Shown here in pieces: positions 1-8,927 of a stretch of DNA of 64,000 nucleotides; positions within the stretch are counted from its first letter, which is position 1; each line of letters starts with the position of its first letter. Location: the NCBI RefSeq assembly GCF_018398425.1, contig NZ_JADPMV010000001.1, positions 2,790,001-2,854,000 on the forward strand. The letters are read 5' to 3'. The position numbers and the translations under genes are program-made. The notes beneath the pieces were generated by a model. The model had not been told where the DNA came from and did no database searches. It worked only from the letters and a program-made list of their open reading frames with translations. The stretch comes from Pseudomonas lalucatii. GTDB taxonomy: Bacteria; Pseudomonadota; Gammaproteobacteria; Pseudomonadales; Pseudomonadaceae.

Positions 1-1
1 G

Positions 2-391
2 TTGATCGTCCTGCTCCAGGACCTCATGCGCCGCCACGACCTGGCGCCCGGCAGCATCCTCGGCCACAGCGACGTGGCGCCGCAGCGCAAGGTCGACCCG
101 GGGCCGCTGTTCCCCTGGCGGCGCCTGGCCGAGGCCGGCCTGGTGCCCTGGCCGGATGCCCAGGCGGTGGCGCGCCAGCAGGCGCTGTTCGCCGCCAGCC
201 TGCCGAGCGTGGCCTGGTTCCAGGCGCAGCTGGCCCTGCAGGGCTACGACGTGCCCCGGCATGGCGAGCTGGATGAAGCCACGCGCAACGTGCTGGCGGC
301 CTTCCAGATGAAGTACCGGCCGGCCCGTTACGACGGCGAGGCGGATGCCGAGACGGCGGCCCTGCTGCTGCTGCTCAACAGCCCGGACTGA
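2..391 (+). CDS. N-acetylmuramoyl-L-alanine amidase, AmiD/AmpDh type (C-terminal part)
   Basis: Partial gene: the reading frame is open at the left edge, so the catalytic N-terminus lies outside the window. The visible 129 residues carry the end of an amidase_2 domain, with GHSDVAPQRKVDPGP, which holds the second zinc-ligand His and the conserved KxDPG segment. A peptidoglycan-binding domain of about 60 residues follows (FQAQLALQGYDV to FQMKYRPARYDGEADAET). The YDGEADAET ending closely resembles E. coli AmiD. The family cleaves the bond between MurNAc and the stem peptide in murein recycling. Whether this copy is the periplasmic (AmpDh2) or the AmpDh3 type cannot be told without the missing N-terminus. 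Confidence 0.85.
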   Translation: MIVLLQDLMRRHDLAPGSILGHSDVAPQRKVDPGPLFPWRRLAEAGLVPWPDAQAVARQQALFAASLPSVAWFQAQLALQGYDVPRHGELDEATRNVLAAFQMKYRPARYDGEADAETAALLLLLNSPD

Positions 392-457
392 GCGCCCGGG
401 CGCGCCGGCAGCCGACAGCCGCGCTATCATCCGCGCCATCGAATGGGGGGATGCAGC

Positions 458-1687
458 ATGCTCAACGGCCTGTGGCTGAGTTTTTTCCTGGTGGCGGCGG
501 TGGCCGGGCTGTCGCGCTGGCTGCTCGGCGGCGAGCCGGCGGTGTTCGCCGCCATGGTCGAGAGCCTGTTCGCCATGGCCAAGCTGTCGGTCGAGGTGAT
601 GGTGGTGCTGTTCGGCACCCTGACCCTCTGGCTCGGCCTGCTGCGCATCGCCGAGAAGGCCGGCCTGGTGGATGGCCTGGCGCGCCTGCTCGGCCCGCTG
701 TTCGCCCGGTTGATGCCGGAGGTGCCGCGCGGCCACCCGGCCCTCGGCCTGATCACCATGAACTTCGCCGCCAACGGCCTGGGGCTGGACAACGCCGCCA
801 CGCCGATCGGCCTCAAGGCCATGCGCGCCCTGCAGGACCTCAACCCCAGCAGCACCACGGCGAGCAATGCGCAGATCCTCTTCCTGGTGCTCAACGCCTC
901 CTCCCTGACCCTGCTGCCGGTGAGCATCTTCATGTACCGGGTGCAACAGGGCGCGCCGGACCCGACCCTGGTGTTCCTGCCGATCCTCCTGGCCACCAGC
1001 GCCTCGACCCTGGTCGGCCTGCTGTCGGTGGCGCTGATGCAGCGCCTGCGCCTGTGGGACCCGGTGGTGCTGGCCTACCTGGTGCCCGGCGCCCTGGCCC
1101 TGGGCGCCTTCATGGCGCTGCTCGCCGGGATGAGCGCCACGGCGCTGGCGGCGCTGTCCTCGCTGCTCGGCAACCTGACCCTGTTCGGCGTCATCGTCGC
1201 CTTCCTGCTGCTCGGCGCGCTGAAGAAGGTGGCGGTCTACGAGCAGTTCGTCGAGGGTGCCAAGGAAGGCTTCGACGTGGCCAAGAGCCTGCTGCCCTAC
1301 CTGGTCGCCATGCTCTGCGCGATCGGCGTGCTGCGCGCCTCCGGCGCCCTGGAGATCGGCCTGGACGGCATCCGCTGGCTGGTCGAGGTGCTCGGCTGGG
1401 ACACCCGCTTCGTCGACGCCCTGCCCACCGCCATGGTCAAGCCGTTCTCCGGCAGCGCGGCGCGGGCCATGCTGATCGAGACCATGCAGAGTCAGGGGGT
1501 CGACAGCTTCCCGGCGCTGGTCGCGGCCACCGTGCAGGGCAGCACCGAGACCACCTTCTACGTGCTGGCGGTGTATTTCGGCGCGGTCGGCATCCAGCGC
1601 GTGCGCCACGCGGTGGGCTGCGCCCTGCTGGCCGAACTGGCCGGGGTGCTGGCGGCGATCGGGGTGTGCTACTGGTTCTTCGGCTGA
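458..1687 (+). CDS. Spore-maturation-type (SpmA/SpmB-like) nucleoside-recognition membrane protein
   Basis: A 409-residue polytopic membrane protein. Two nucleoside-recognition (Gate) type halves can be seen, the first around FAANGLGLDNAATPIGLKAM and the second around LVKPFSGSAARAMLIE and GSTETTFYVLAVYFG. It corresponds to a fusion of the SpmA and SpmB proteins of spore formers and is conserved in non-sporulating pseudomonads; the transported substrate is unknown. I chose ATG 458 over the in-frame ATG at 443 because a GGGGGGA stretch lies just ahead of 458. The 3' end overlaps the convergent next gene by 19 bp. Confidence 0.85.
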   Translation: MLNGLWLSFFLVAAVAGLSRWLLGGEPAVFAAMVESLFAMAKLSVEVMVVLFGTLTLWLGLLRIAEKAGLVDGLARLLGPLFARLMPEVPRGHPALGLITMNFAANGLGLDNAATPIGLKAMRALQDLNPSSTTASNAQILFLVLNASSLTLLPVSIFMYRVQQGAPDPTLVFLPILLATSASTLVGLLSVALMQRLRLWDPVVLAYLVPGALALGAFMALLAGMSATALAALSSLLGNLTLFGVIVAFLLLGALKKVAVYEQFVEGAKEGFDVAKSLLPYLVAMLCAIGVLRASGALEIGLDGIRWLVEVLGWDTRFVDALPTAMVKPFSGSAARAMLIETMQSQGVDSFPALVAATVQGSTETTFYVLAVYFGAVGIQRVRHAVGCALLAELAGVLAAIGVCYWFFG

Positions 1688-2787
1688 ACCGGCAGCACCA
1701 GCCCCAGGTTGCGCACGGCGTCGTCGTGCACCCCGGCGGCCGCCTGCGCGGCCAGTACGCGGAAGCGCAGCACGCCGATCAGCTGCCCGGCCTCGGTGAG
1801 TACCTGGACCTGCCAGCGGCCGAGCGCGTCGGCGGGGAAGTTGCGCTTGTGGGTCCAGGCCCGATAGCCCTGCTTGCGCCCGCCGTGGATCGACAGGGCG
1901 ATGCGTTCGATCTCTTTTCCCTCGTGGCGCCAGACGTGGTAGATGCGCTCGTTCAGCCCCCGCGGGGCGCTGATCGCGGTGTAGGCGAACAGGCCCTGGC
2001 GGCGTAGCTGTTCGACGCCGAGCTGCTGGATGCGCTGGCCCGGGGCGCGCCGGTAGCCGTCGAACTCGGCGGACAGCGCCACCTCGGTCAGCCACAGGGT
2101 CGCCGGCGGCACCCAGACCCGCGCCAGCCAGCCGCCGAGGCCCAGTGCCAGGCACAGGCCGAGCAGCAGCAGGCCGCGCCTCCAGCGCTGCAGGCCGATG
2201 CTGCCGAACAGGCTGGGCAGCGCCAGCAGCACCGCGGTGGCCAGGGCCAGGCGGTAGCTCTGCGGCGTGGTCAGCTTGAGGATGATCGGCAGCGCGGTGA
2301 GCAGCACGGCGAACAGCGTCAGGCAGTGGAAGGCGAGGAACAGCCAGCGCCGCGGCGCCAGCCAGCGGTAGTACAGCGGATCGATGATCGACACCAGCGC
2401 GGCCACCGCGAGCAGGCCGCTGAACAGGGCCTGGCCGCTGTTCCAGGTGGTGGTGATGAAGAAGAACGGCAGGACGAAGAACAGGCTCTCCTGGTGGATC
2501 AGCTGGGTCGCGTAGCGCAGCAGCGGCGGCGGCAGCTCGATGCCGAAGGTGCGGGCGATGCGCTCGCGCAAGAGGTTTTCCAGGGTCAGCCACAGCCAGC
2601 TGAGCAGCATCACCAGGGCCAGCACGCTGGCCAGCCCGGCCTGGCGCTCGACCAGCAGGAAGCTCGCCAGCCCGGAGGCGAAGCCGAAGATCGCCACCAG
2701 CCAGGGATAGCGTCGGATCAGGGCGGCAAGGTGCAGCAGCAGGGCTTGGCCGCGCTGGACTAGGGGCACTGGCAAGGGCGGGCTCAT
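1669..2787 (-). CDS. DUF5924-type membrane protein with C-terminal DUF2914-like domain
   Basis: A 372-residue protein. The N-terminal two thirds hold about seven hydrophobic segments, for example LVAIFGFASGLASFLLV and SLFFVLPFFFITTTWNSGQ. The last roughly 100 residues form a soluble domain (ISAPRGLNERIYHVWRHEGK, then WTHKRNFPADALGRWQVQVLT) of the DUF2914 type. ATG 2787 starts the first hydrophobic-protein-like sequence; the frame stays open upstream only as a shadow of the neighbouring epimerase gene. Function is unknown: the domain pair is common in gamma-proteobacteria and has been guessed to act in the envelope. It is divergent from the epimerase gene, with about 140 bp between their starts. 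Confidence 0.8.
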   Translation of the reverse strand: MSPPLPVPLVQRGQALLLHLAALIRRYPWLVAIFGFASGLASFLLVERQAGLASVLALVMLLSWLWLTLENLLRERIARTFGIELPPPLLRYATQLIHQESLFFVLPFFFITTTWNSGQALFSGLLAVAALVSIIDPLYYRWLAPRRWLFLAFHCLTLFAVLLTALPIILKLTTPQSYRLALATAVLLALPSLFGSIGLQRWRRGLLLLGLCLALGLGGWLARVWVPPATLWLTEVALSAEFDGYRRAPGQRIQQLGVEQLRRQGLFAYTAISAPRGLNERIYHVWRHEGKEIERIALSIHGGRKQGYRAWTHKRNFPADALGRWQVQVLTEAGQLIGVLRFRVLAAQAAAGVHDDAVRNLGLVLPVQPKNQ

Positions 2788-2928
2788 GGCAAGGCTCGAG
2801 GGACGGCCAAGGATACTGCATCGGCCCGCACCAGGGGGCGCGGCCTGGCCTATGCTGTCGGCAGGCGGCGCGTGGTGCGGGCAGGGCTCGCGCCCCTGCC
2901 GCCGGCGAGCGTCCGGGAGGGGAGTGTC

Positions 2929-3891
2929 ATGCGCGTCTTGATCACCGGTGCCGCCGGCTTTATCGGCCAGCGGGTGCTGGCGGAACTGGCCGTCCAGCAC
3001 CCCGGATGGACGCTGATCGCCGCCGATATCCGCCCGCTCAGCGTGCAAGGCCTGCCGCTCAACGTGGAGCCGGTGCGCCTGGATATCAGCCGCGCTGCCC
3101 AGGTACTGGACTGCGTCCGCGAGTGGCGCCCGCAGGCCATCCTGCACCTGGCGGCGGTGGTCAATCCGCCCGCCAGCCTGAGCGCGGCGCGTCTGCACGC
3201 CATCGAGGTGGGCGGCACGCGGGCGGTGCTGGAGGCGGCGCTGGCCGAGGATGTCGAGCAGCTGATCGTCACCAGTTCCGGCGCGGCCTACGGCTACTGC
3301 CCGGACAACCCCGAGTGGATCGACGAGGAGCACCCGCTGCGTGCCGACGGGGCGTTCCTCCATGCCCGTCACAAGCGCGAGATCGAGCAGCTGCTGGCCA
3401 GCGCCCGCGCCGCTCAGCCGCGCCTCCGGCAGCTGGTGCTGCGGCCCTGCACCATCCTCGGCAAGCGCATCGACAGCCGCCTCGGCGAGCTGTTCGGACG
3501 GCGCGCGGTGGTCGGGCTGCGGGGCCACGACAGCCGCTGCGGCTTCGTCTGGGAGCAGGATGTGGTGAACGTCATTCGCCTGGGCCTGGAGCAGGGCCGT
3601 GCCGGCATCTTCAACCTGGCCGGCGACGGCGCCCTGACGCTCCGGGAGATCGCCGCCCTGCTGGGCAAACCCTACCGTCCCCTGCCCGCCGCCGTGCTGG
3701 GCATGGCGTTGCGCCTGCTCAAGCCCCTCGGCCTGAGCCGCCACGGGGGGGAGCAATTGGACTTCCTGCGCTACCGGCCGGTGCTGGCCAATCGACGGCT
3801 GAAGGAAGCCTTCGGCTACAGCCCGCGCTACAGCAGTCGCCAGGCCTTGCTGGCGTTTCTCCAGGCCCGGGGTATTCAGCCCCGGGGCTGA
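2929..3891 (+). CDS. NAD-dependent epimerase/dehydratase (extended SDR)
   Basis: A 320-residue extended short-chain dehydrogenase. The nucleotide-binding motif is TGAAGFIG near the N-terminus, followed by the VTSSGAAYG strand and a C-terminal substrate domain with LRPCTILG. The start has a good ribosome site (GGGAGGGGAG). The usual catalytic YxxxK is read here as HARHK (His145, Lys149; codon CAT), so the catalytic tyrosine appears replaced by histidine. The substrate is not identifiable; relatives act on nucleotide sugars or small ketones. Function as an active epimerase is therefore uncertain. Confidence 0.85.
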   Translation: MRVLITGAAGFIGQRVLAELAVQHPGWTLIAADIRPLSVQGLPLNVEPVRLDISRAAQVLDCVREWRPQAILHLAAVVNPPASLSAARLHAIEVGGTRAVLEAALAEDVEQLIVTSSGAAYGYCPDNPEWIDEEHPLRADGAFLHARHKREIEQLLASARAAQPRLRQLVLRPCTILGKRIDSRLGELFGRRAVVGLRGHDSRCGFVWEQDVVNVIRLGLEQGRAGIFNLAGDGALTLREIAALLGKPYRPLPAAVLGMALRLLKPLGLSRHGGEQLDFLRYRPVLANRRLKEAFGYSPRYSSRQALLAFLQARGIQPRG

Positions 3892-4031
3892 GGCGTGACG
3901 GTCCCGGAGACGCTCGGCGGCGCCGAGCCCCTGGCCTATCGTGCAAAGTGGTGGCGAAAGGTTAGTCTGTGCGCATCCGGCGTAGCCCAGACGGGGGAGC
4001 GCTCGAACGAAATCTGAGAAGGAGAGTTCCC

Positions 4032-5003
4032 ATGAAAGGCCAATCCCTCGCCTGGGTCCTGTCGGTTGCCCTCGCCGGCGTCGTCCTCGGCGGTACGGCG
4101 CGGGCCGAGGAGCGCCGCGTGCTCATCGGCACCGGTGGCGAGACCGGCATCTACTACGTGGTCGGCCAGTCGATCTGCCGTTTCCTCAACCAGGATGCGG
4201 GCGAGCAGGGCGTCGGCTGCAAGGCCCCGGCCAGCGGCGGCGGCGTGGCCAACGTCAGGGGCCTGCGCAGCGGCGCATTCGATTTCGGCATCATGCAGGC
4301 GGACCATCAGTACAAGGCGCTCAAGGGCCAGGCGCCGTTCGAGGCCGAGGGGCCGATGGCCGACATCCGGGCGCTGTTCTCCCTGCACGACGAGGTGTTC
4401 ACCCTCCTCGTCCGCCGCGATGCCGGGATCGCCAGCCTCGACGACCTCAGGGGCAAGCGGGTGAACGTCGGCAACCCGGGGTCCGGGCAGCGCAACACCC
4501 TGGACGAGCTCATGCGCGTGAAGGGCTGGGACAGGTCGGTGTTCGCCCTGTCCGCCGAGCTCAAGCCGGCCGAGCAGGCCTCGGCCCTCGGCGACAACAA
4601 CATCGACGCCATGACCTACTTCGTCGGCCACCCCAACGGGGCGATCCAGGAGGCCACGACCATTACCGACGCCGTGCTGGTGCCGGTGAGCGGTGCCGAG
4701 GTCGAGCGCCTGCTGGCCGAGCGGCCCTACTACAGCAAGGCCGAGATACCCGGCGGGCTGTACCGCGGCAACGCGGCCGCGGTCCCCTCGATCGGCAGCC
4801 GGGCGGTGCTCTCCACCACGGCCAGCACCGATCCCCAGCTGGTCTACCTGCTGGTCAAGGCGGTGTTCGAGAATTTCGAGCGCTTCCAGGGCCAGCACCC
4901 CAGCTTCGCCGGCCTCAGGGCCGCGGACATGATCGAGGTCGGCCTCAGCGCCCCGCTGCACGAGGGCGCCCTGCGCTATTACCGGGAGCGCGGCTGGCGC
5001 TAG
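4032..5003 (+). CDS. TAXI-family TRAP-type solute-binding protein (orphan)
   Basis: A 323-residue periplasmic binding protein. A Sec signal peptide ends near GGTARAEE. The mature start VLIGTGGETGIYYVVGQSIC is the characteristic TAXI signature, and ASGGGVANVRGLRSG plus GSGQRNTLDELM follow as expected. ATG 4032 is preceded by AAGGAGAG. TAXI proteins deliver substrates, often dicarboxylates or glutamate, to TRAP membrane subunits (fused DctQM), but no TRAP permease gene lies on either side, so any partner must be encoded elsewhere. The stop codon directly abuts that of the convergent methyltransferase gene. Confidence 0.9.
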   Translation: MKGQSLAWVLSVALAGVVLGGTARAEERRVLIGTGGETGIYYVVGQSICRFLNQDAGEQGVGCKAPASGGGVANVRGLRSGAFDFGIMQADHQYKALKGQAPFEAEGPMADIRALFSLHDEVFTLLVRRDAGIASLDDLRGKRVNVGNPGSGQRNTLDELMRVKGWDRSVFALSAELKPAEQASALGDNNIDAMTYFVGHPNGAIQEATTITDAVLVPVSGAEVERLLAERPYYSKAEIPGGLYRGNAAAVPSIGSRAVLSTTASTDPQLVYLLVKAVFENFERFQGQHPSFAGLRAADMIEVGLSAPLHEGALRYYRERGWR

Positions 5004-5630
5004 CTAGGGCCGGCGCCAGACGCTGGCCAACCAGGGCTGCTGGGCCCGCGGCAGGCCGGCCGGGCGGTAGTAGTGCTCGAGCTCGTCGAAGCCGGCGGCC
5101 GCCAGCAGGGCGCGCCAGTGCTCGAGGTCGTAGTAGGCGCCATAGCGATCGCCGTTGAAGCCCTCCCGATTGTCGCCGCGGGGGTTGGAGCTCAGCAGCA
5201 CGCCGCCGGGCTTGAGGGTGGCGTGCAGCTGGCGCAGCACCCGCGGCAGCGCCTGGCTGGGGACGTGGAACAGCACGGCGTTGGCGAAGATGCCGTCGAA
5301 CCGCGCAGCGGGCAGCTCGAGGGCCAGGAAGTCCTGCCGCCAGACCTCGCAGCCGCTCTCCGCCCGGGCCATCTCGACGAAGCGCGGGCAGCCGTCCAGG
5401 CCGACGGCGGTGTGGCCGAGGGCCTCGAAGGTGCGCAGGTCGCGGCCCGGCCCACAGCCGAAGTCGAGGATGCGGAAGGGCGCTGCGCCCTGGATATGCC
5501 TCAACAGGGCGGCGATATTCTGGCTGACGTCGTGGTCGCGGGTGCCGTCGCGAAAGTCCTCGGCGTGGGCCTGGTAGTGGGCCAGGGTCAGGGCGCTGAT
5601 CTGCTGCAGTTGCTCGGCATCGTAGGGCAT
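5004..5630 (-). CDS. Class I SAM-dependent methyltransferase
   Basis: A 208-residue protein with a Rossmann-type methyltransferase fold: motif I ILDFGCGPGRDLRTF, the acidic strand-2 end VGLDGCP, motif IV FDGIFANAVLFHV and a post-motif LKPGGVLLSSNPRG. This matches small-molecule methyltransferases of the Methyltransf_11/25 type; the acceptor substrate is unknown. It is convergent with the TAXI gene: the two stops form the palindrome TAGCTA at 5001-5006 with no intergenic space. It is divergent from chrA, about 120 bp from that start codon. Confidence 0.85.
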   Translation of the reverse strand: MPYDAEQLQQISALTLAHYQAHAEDFRDGTRDHDVSQNIAALLRHIQGAAPFRILDFGCGPGRDLRTFEALGHTAVGLDGCPRFVEMARAESGCEVWRQDFLALELPAARFDGIFANAVLFHVPSQALPRVLRQLHATLKPGGVLLSSNPRGDNREGFNGDRYGAYYDLEHWRALLAAAGFDELEHYYRPAGLPRAQQPWLASVWRRP

Positions 5631-5753
5631 GGGACGGGGTAGCCGGTGGACCAGGGGAAGCCCCTATTTAACCCCATCCCGGGGCCGGTAACACGGCTTC
5701 GGGCGGCGCGGGTTATAGTGCGCCGACTCCGCAAACCGACTGGATGCCCGCCC

Positions 5754-7097
5754 ATGGCCGAGCCCACCGAACACGCCCCGCCGCCCTCCGTCAGCCTGCT
5801 GCAGGCCCTGGCCTTCTGGCTCAAGCTGGGGCTGATCAGCTTCGGCGGGCCGGCCGGACAGATTTCCATCATGCACCAGGAGTTGGTGGAGAGGCGCCGC
5901 TGGATCTCCGAGCGGCGCTTCCTGCATGCGCTGAACTACTGCATGTTGCTGCCGGGGCCGGAGGCCCAGCAGCTGGCCACCTACATCGGCTGGCTGCTGC
6001 ACCGCACCTGGGGCGGGCTGATCGCCGGGGCGCTGTTCGTGCTGCCCTCGCTGCTGCTGCTGATCGGCCTGTCCTGGGTCTATGTCGCCTTCGGCGATGT
6101 CCCGCTGGTGGCCGGGATCTTCTATGGCATCAAGCCGGCGGTCACCGCCATCGTGGTGCAGGCGGCCCTGCGCATCGGCTCGCGGGCGCTGAAGAACAAC
6201 TGGCTGTGGGCCATCGCCGCGGCGGCCTTCGTCGCCATCTTCGCCCTGAATGTGCCCTTCCCGCTGATCGTCCTCGGCGCCGCGCTGCTCGGCTACCTGG
6301 GCGGGCGCCTGCTGCCGGAGGCCTTCAGCGTCGGCGGCGGGCATGGCGCGGCCAAGCAGTTCTACGGGCCGGCGCTGATCGACGACGACACGCCGACCCC
6401 GCCGCATGCGCGTTTTCGCGTCTCGCGCCTGGCCCTGATCCTCGCCGCCGGCGCCGGGCTCTGGCTGCTGCCGATGGGGGTGCTGTGCGCCCTGTACGGC
6501 TGGGACGGGACCCTGACGCAGATGGCCTGGTTCTTCACCAAGGCGGCGCTGCTGACCTTCGGCGGCGCCTACGCGGTGCTGCCCTATGTCTACCAGGGCG
6601 CCATCGGCCACTACGGCTGGCTGAGCCCGGCGCAGATGATCGACGGCCTGGCCCTGGGCGAGAGCACCCCGGGGCCGCTGATCATGGTGGTGGCCTTCGT
6701 CGCCTTCGTCGGCGCCTACCTGCAGCCGATGCTGGCCGGCGACTCGCCCTTCGTCAGCGGCGCCGTGGCCGCCTGCCTGGTCACCTGGTTCACCTTCCTG
6801 CCGTCGTTCCTGTTCATCCTCGCCGGCGGCCCGCTGGTGGAGTCGACCCATGGCGAGCTGCGCTTCACCGCGCCGCTGACCGGCATCACCGCCGCGGTGG
6901 TCGGGGTGATCCTCAACCTGGCGCTGTTCTTCGCCTACCACGTGCTCTGGCCCGAGGGCTTCGCCGGCCGCTTCGACTGGCCCTCGGCGCTGATCGCCCT
7001 GGCCGCGACGGTGGCGTTGCTGCGCTACCGCCGCGGGGTGATCCAGGTGCTGTTCGCCTGCGCCCTGGCCGGCCTGCTGCTGCAGGGCTGGGGATGA
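5754..7097 (+). CDS. chrA: Chromate transporter, CHR family (ChrA)
   Basis: A 447-residue integral membrane protein made of two homologous CHR halves. The first half opens with LGLISFGGPAGQI and the second with AALLTFGGAYAVLPYV, followed by ALGESTPGPLIMV, the usual ChrA signatures. ChrA proteins export chromate from the cytoplasm, driven by the proton motive force; many chromosomal copies have never been tested with chromate. ATG 5754 starts MAEPTEH, just ahead of the first conserved segment. No chrB regulator is adjacent, so substrate and induction are unverified. Confidence 0.88.
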   Translation: MAEPTEHAPPPSVSLLQALAFWLKLGLISFGGPAGQISIMHQELVERRRWISERRFLHALNYCMLLPGPEAQQLATYIGWLLHRTWGGLIAGALFVLPSLLLLIGLSWVYVAFGDVPLVAGIFYGIKPAVTAIVVQAALRIGSRALKNNWLWAIAAAAFVAIFALNVPFPLIVLGAALLGYLGGRLLPEAFSVGGGHGAAKQFYGPALIDDDTPTPPHARFRVSRLALILAAGAGLWLLPMGVLCALYGWDGTLTQMAWFFTKAALLTFGGAYAVLPYVYQGAIGHYGWLSPAQMIDGLALGESTPGPLIMVVAFVAFVGAYLQPMLAGDSPFVSGAVAACLVTWFTFLPSFLFILAGGPLVESTHGELRFTAPLTGITAAVVGVILNLALFFAYHVLWPEGFAGRFDWPSALIALAATVALLRYRRGVIQVLFACALAGLLLQGWG

Positions 7098-7180
7098 GCG
7101 GGGCCTCGCCCTGGGCGCTGGCGGCCGGGAGGCAAAGCACCTAAGGTGGCGGGCCACCCTGAAATTGCAGAGGAAAGACC

Positions 7181-7534
7181 ATGAGCATCAGCCGATACGA
7201 AACCAGTGTGCGCATGAGCCGCGTGGTGGTGCACAACCAGACCGCCTACCTGTGCGGCCAGGTGGCCGAGGACCGCAGCGCCGGCATCCAGGAGCAGACC
7301 CGGACCATGCTGGCCAAGGTCGACAGCCTGCTGGCGTCGGTGGGCAGCAACCGCGAGCAGATCCTCTCGGCCACCCTCTACCTCAAGGACATGAGCCTGT
7401 TCGCCGAGATGAACAGCGTGTGGGACAGCTGGGTGCCGGCGGGCTTCGCCCCGGCGCGGGCCTGCGTCGAGGCGAAGATGGCCAGCCCGGAGCTGCTGGT
7501 GGAGATCTCGGTGATCGCGGCGGTGCCCGCCTGA
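7181..7534 (+). CDS. RidA family protein (YjgF/YER057c/UK114)
   Basis: A 117-residue small protein of the RidA superfamily, with the conserved [10 protein letters not shown] and [11 protein letters not shown] segments and a C-terminal [17 protein letters not shown]. RidA proteins hydrolyse reactive enamine/imine intermediates. The catalytic Arg of the RidA subgroup fits the Arg in [11 protein letters not shown] 7181 follows GAGGAAAG. It lies between chrA and the convergent PuuA-like gene; its place beside amine-oxidation genes would suit detoxifying imines made by the FAD oxidase, but it is on the opposite strand. Confidence 0.88.
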   Translation: MSISRYETSVRMSRVVVHNQTAYLCGQVAEDRSAGIQEQTRTMLAKVDSLLASVGSNREQILSATLYLKDMSLFAEMNSVWDSWVPAGFAPARACVEAKMASPELLVEISVIAAVPA

Positions 7535-7550
7535 CGCGGCGTACCGCGGG

Positions 7551-8903
7551 CTAGAGAAACCAGCGGTACTCGCGGGCGCTGACCTCGTGCAGGAAGGCCA
7601 GGTGGTCCTGGCGCTTGTTCTCGCAGTAGACCATGACGAACTCGCTGCCCAGGCCCTGGTTGACCACCGGGTGCTCGCGCATGGCGGCCACCGCGGCGAG
7701 CATGTCCTGGGGGAAGTCGATGCCGCTGGCGCGGTCCTGATTGAGCGGGGCGATCGGCTCGCGGGCGGCGTCCAGGCCGTGCTCCATGCCGGCCAGGATG
7801 GCCGCCAGGACCAGATAGGGGTTGGCGTCGGCGCCGGCCAGGCGGTGTTCGATGCGCAGGTTGCCGCCGTCCGACTCGGGGATGCGGATGCACGCGTCGC
7901 GGTCCTCGTAGCCCCAGCTGGCGCGGCTGGCGGCATTGACCATGGCGCCGTAGCGGCGGAAGGCATTGTGGTTGGCGGCGAAGATCGGCATGCAGTGCGG
8001 CAGCAGCTCCAGGCAGCCGGCCACGGCGTGGCGCAGCGGGCGTTGCGCGTCGGCGGCCAGCAGGTTGTGGCCGGCCGCATCGTACAGGCTGACGTGCACG
8101 TGCATGCCGCTGCCCGGCGCGTCCAGGTAGGGCTTGCTCATGAAGCTGGCGCGGTAGCCGTGCTTGAGCGCCACGCCGCGGCTGCTGCGGCAGAACAGCG
8201 CGGCCCAGTCGGCGGCGCGCAGGCCGTCGTCGCAGTGGCCGAAGTTGATCTCGAACTGGCCGGGGCCGAGCTCGGCGGTGATCACGTTGGCGTCCACACC
8301 CTGCTCGTTCGCCGCCGCGACCATCTCGTCGAGCACGGCGGAGAAGCGCGACAGGCGCTCGATGTGCATGTTCGGCTGGTCGTCGGCATCGTCGCTCAGC
8401 GGGTCGCGGGGGAATTGCGGCAGGCCGTCCTGCAGCTTGCGGTCGAACAGGTAGAACTCCAGCTCGAAGGCCACCACCGGACGGATGCCGCGCGCGGCCA
8501 GGCGCGCCAGCACCCGGGCCAGCACCTCGCGCGGCTCGAACTCGATGGGCGCGGCGGTGCCGTCCGAGCTGATCAGCATCTGCCCCAGCGGCTGGCGCTC
8601 CCAGCGCACCGGCTTGAGGGTGCCGGGCACCAGGCGGCGCGGCGCATCCGGGTCGCCGTCGGCGAAGCAGTAGTCGCCGATCGGGTACAGGCCGCCCTGG
8701 ACGCCCAGCAGCACGCAGTTCTGCGGCAGCTTCAGGGGGCTGCCGGCGGCGACCTTCTCGAGCATGTCGATGGGGTAGCGCTTGCCGTAGAAGTGCCCGG
8801 GAATGTCCAGGCTGATCAGGTCGACGTAGCGCACCGCGGGGTGCCGGGCGCGAAAGGCGCGCACTTCGCTGAGCAGGTCGGGGAAGCTGGGGGTCGTGGT
8901 CAT
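7551..8903 (-). CDS. Glutamine-synthetase-family gamma-glutamylpolyamine ligase (PuuA/PauA-like)
   Basis: A 450-residue protein of the glutamine synthetase fold. Diagnostic parts are VAFELEFYLFDR (Glu metal ligands), LGPGQFEINFGHCDD, GSGMHVHVSLYD (GxGxHxH) and IEHRLAGADANPYLVLAAIL. This pattern is typical of polyamine or amine gamma-glutamyl ligases (PuuA, PauA) rather than GlnA. It would attach glutamate to an amine using ATP. It is the last gene of a three-gene minus-strand cluster, 24 bp after the regulator. It is distinct in sequence from SpuI and SpuB elsewhere in the window, and its amine substrate is unknown. Confidence 0.88.
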   Translation of the reverse strand: MTTTPSFPDLLSEVRAFRARHPAVRYVDLISLDIPGHFYGKRYPIDMLEKVAAGSPLKLPQNCVLLGVQGGLYPIGDYCFADGDPDAPRRLVPGTLKPVRWERQPLGQMLISSDGTAAPIEFEPREVLARVLARLAARGIRPVVAFELEFYLFDRKLQDGLPQFPRDPLSDDADDQPNMHIERLSRFSAVLDEMVAAANEQGVDANVITAELGPGQFEINFGHCDDGLRAADWAALFCRSSRGVALKHGYRASFMSKPYLDAPGSGMHVHVSLYDAAGHNLLAADAQRPLRHAVAGCLELLPHCMPIFAANHNAFRRYGAMVNAASRASWGYEDRDACIRIPESDGGNLRIEHRLAGADANPYLVLAAILAGMEHGLDAAREPIAPLNQDRASGIDFPQDMLAAVAAMREHPVVNQGLGSEFVMVYCENKRQDHLAFLHEVSAREYRWFL

Positions 8904-8927
8904 GGCGTGCGGTCCTGCGGGCCTGGG

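Noticed and set aside
2788-3756. N-terminal extension of the minus-strand frame of the DUF5924 gene
   Set aside because: It runs antisense over the epimerase gene, has low-complexity composition and no domain; it is an open shadow of high-GC coding.
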